Part shown: positions 62,576-64,000 of the stretch, piece after piece
How the letters are laid out: each line of letters opens with the position of its first letter
How positions within the stretch are numbered: position 1 is the stretch's first letter
Assembly (NCBI GenBank): GCA_963782495.1
Contig: CAWAJU010000006.1
Location: forward strand, 62,001-126,000
Reading direction: 5' to 3'
Source: DASQBT01 sp963782495
GTDB taxonomy: Bacteria; Pseudomonadota; Gammaproteobacteria; Burkholderiales; Thiobacillaceae
Length of the DNA stretch: 64,000 nucleotides
The notes under the pieces: model-generated
What the model was told of the DNA's origin: nothing
The model's database searches: none
Seen by the model: only the letters and a program-made list of their open reading frames with translations
Position numbers and translations under genes: made by a program

Positions 62576-63774
62576 CGGCTTGGCGTTACGTGGCGGTCGA
62601 TGCCAAGGGCACGCGCCACCGGGGCGAACTGGAAGCAGACCATCCCCGTGCAGTGCGCCTTCAGTTGCGCGAACTTGGCCTATTGCCCGAAGAAGTCAAG
62701 GCGCGCGATGCGGCCTCGCAAGTCGGGGCGGGCGGCAGGCGGGTGCCGCCCTTGGCCCTGGCCCTGTTTTCGCGTCAATTCTCGACCCTGCTGACCGCAG
62801 GTCTAAGCATAGAACGCGCCCTGGCCGCGCTGGTCGAGCAGCAGGACGAGGATCGGGTACGGGCGGTGCTCGCCAGCGTGCATCAGGATGTCCTCGCCGG
62901 TCATGGTTTGGGCCAGACACTGGCCCGTCACACCCGCGCGTTTCCCAGATACTATGGGGCCATCGTCCAGGCCGGGGAAGAGGCCGGTGCACTGCCCCAG
63001 GTTATGGAGCGGCTTGCCGCCTATCTGGAACGGGGTCAGGCGTTGCGGCAAAAGGTCGGGGTCGCGCTGATTTATCCGATCATCGTCACCGTGGTGGCCT
63101 GTCTGGTCGTAGGCGTGCTTCTGACCTACGTTGTTCCCCAAGTGGTGGCCGTGTTCGAGCAGTCGCGCCAGTCGCTACCCTGGCTGACGCGCGCCATGAT
63201 CACGATTTCCGATATCGCCCGTGCAACCTGGTGGATCGTACTGATCCTGGCGGTCATCGGCGCATTCGTCGCCCGTTACCTGCTGACCATTGATGTGATG
63301 CGCGAGCGCTGGCATCGTTTTCTTCTGCGCATGCCCGTCATCGGACGCCTGCGCACCGGACTGGCCAGCGCCCGATTCGCCAACACCCTGGCGGTTCTGG
63401 TGGGCAGTGGCGTACCCATCGTCAACGCGCTGGGCCATGCGGGCGCGGCACTCGATGATGAGGTATTCCGTCGCGCCACGGCCGAGGCTGCAAGCCGGGT
63501 GCGCGAAGGGCAGAGCATCAGCCGCGCCATGAAGCAGAGCGGGGTGTTTCCGGGCATGTTGGTGCATCTGGTTGCCAGCGGCGAAGCAAGCGGCGAGTTG
63601 GCCAGGGTTCTGGAACAGGCCGCGCACCAGCAGGAACTTTCGGTCGAGACCCGCCTGTCCGCCCTGACCGCGCTGCTGGAGCCCCTGCTGATCCTGATCA
63701 TGGGGGGCGTGGTGCTGGTCATCGTGCTGGCCATCATGCAGCCCATTATTGACATGAATCGCCTGGTGCACTGA
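62572..63774 (+). CDS. gspF: Type II secretion inner-membrane protein GspF
   Basis: A 400-residue platform protein with two GspF domains and three TM segments, the first two near residues 165-190 (GVALIYPIIVTVVACLVVGV) and 215-240 (WWIVLILAVIGAFVARYLL) and the last at the C terminus (LLILIMGGVVLVIVLAIMQP). Family boxes: FSRQFSTLLTAGLSIERAL and RFANTLAVLVGSGVPIVNAL. It overlaps gspE by ATGA. Confidence 0.95.
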   Translation: MTAWRYVAVDAKGTRHRGELEADHPRAVRLQLRELGLLPEEVKARDAASQVGAGGRRVPPLALALFSRQFSTLLTAGLSIERALAALVEQQDEDRVRAVLASVHQDVLAGHGLGQTLARHTRAFPRYYGAIVQAGEEAGALPQVMERLAAYLERGQALRQKVGVALIYPIIVTVVACLVVGVLLTYVVPQVVAVFEQSRQSLPWLTRAMITISDIARATWWIVLILAVIGAFVARYLLTIDVMRERWHRFLLRMPVIGRLRTGLASARFANTLAVLVGSGVPIVNALGHAGAALDDEVFRRATAEAASRVREGQSISRAMKQSGVFPGMLVHLVASGEASGELARVLEQAAHQQELSVETRLSALTALLEPLLILIMGGVVLVIVLAIMQPIIDMNRLVH

Positions 63775-63798
63775 GCACCCGGCAACAAAGAGGTCGTC

Positions 63799-64000
63799 AT
63801 GCGAAGCAAAGGTTTTACCCTCATCGAACTCATGGTGGTGCTGGTCATCCTCGGCGTATTGGCCGCGATGATCGCGCCGAAGATCATGGACCGTCCGGAC
63901 GAGGCGCGCATCGTCGCGGCCAAAGCGGACATCGCCACCCTGGTCCAGGCCCTCAAGCTGTACCGGTTGGACAACATACGCTATCCGACCACCGAACAGG
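63799..64000 (+). CDS. gspG: Major pseudopilin GspG, 5' part
   Basis: The gene runs off the window end. The prepilin peptidase site and hydrophobic helix are clear: MRSKGFTLIELMVVLVILG with Glu at +5 after the cleaved Gly, then AAMIAPKIMDRPDEAR and LVQALKLYRLDN, typical of GspG rather than minor pseudopilins. An AGAGG ribosome binding site precedes the ATG. It follows gspF after 24 bp. Confidence 0.92.
   Translation, partial: MRSKGFTLIELMVVLVILGVLAAMIAPKIMDRPDEARIVAAKADIATLVQALKLYRLDNIRYPTTEQ

Noticed and set aside
1..64000. CRISPR array
   Set aside because: No regularly spaced direct repeats and no cas genes were seen. The repeated motifs found are IS copies, attachment/arm sites, operators and the triheme duplication.

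Overview
The window reads as the chromosome of a chemolithotrophic betaproteobacterium-like organism (order uncertain; the gene set suits Nitrosomonadales/Gallionellaceae/Sulfuricellaceae-type lineages). The reasons are a GC-rich core, a flavocytochrome c sulfide dehydrogenase, an outer-membrane multiheme cytochrome conduit of the Mtr/Mto type, and housekeeping genes (mnmC, argJ, an AddAB-like pair, type II secretion genes) with tight overlaps. No rRNA or tRNA gene was recognised, so the taxonomic reading is inference.

Layout. 1-8.6 kb: a 7Fe ferredoxin, then an overlapping addB-like / mnmC / addA-like set and a small lipoprotein. 8.57-9.74 kb: an IS5-family element (copy A). 9.75-12.36 kb: a DUF938 methyltransferase, two small proteins and argJ. 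12.34-38.21 kb: a 25.9-kb integrated island bounded by an 18-bp direct repeat, with one copy inside the 3' end of argJ. 38.2-39.9 kb: a monoheme cytochrome and IS5 copy B, inverted relative to copy A and 1 base different in the transposase region. 40-46.6 kb: a DUF815 ATPase, a sigma-54 response regulator with a decayed sensor kinase, a Crp/Fnr regulator and fccAB. 46.6-58.3 kb: a LuxR-type regulator, two OmcA/MtrC-type decaheme lipoproteins, a PPIase-like lipoprotein, a 13-heme MtrA-like cytochrome and an MtrB-like porin carrying its own three-heme domain. 58.5-64 kb: gspC-D-E-F-G, cut by the window end.

The island is a defence island. Next to a P4-type integrase lies a complete five-gene operon, queC-like / TGT-like / CD-NTase / two-TM SLATT-type effector / HhH DNA-glycosylase-like, which is the composition of a type IV CBASS. 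The CD-NTase begins Met followed by six glycines, directly downstream of the deazaguanine enzymes. The middle of the island holds replication/regulation genes (a primase-ATPase, AlpA). Its right half holds a composite type III-like restriction cluster (PLD-N helicase, DUF4391, DUF262-HNH, Mod, PLD nuclease, Res). The helicase, the Res gene, the DUF4391 start and the primase carry many single-base indels, while Mod, DUF262 and PLD are intact. Whether these are sequence errors or real inactivation cannot be settled here.

The chromosomal right half makes a coherent respiratory picture. fccAB would oxidise sulfide in the periplasm. The MtrA/MtrB/decaheme set would move electrons across the outer membrane, either from extracellular donors such as Fe(II) or to extracellular acceptors. 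The adjacent type II secretion system could export surface cytochromes. Upstream of the Crp/Fnr gene are three copies of GTTAC-N6-GTAAC and a -24/-12 promoter, suggesting control by the neighbouring sigma-54 activator. An FNR-type box lies in front of fccAB.
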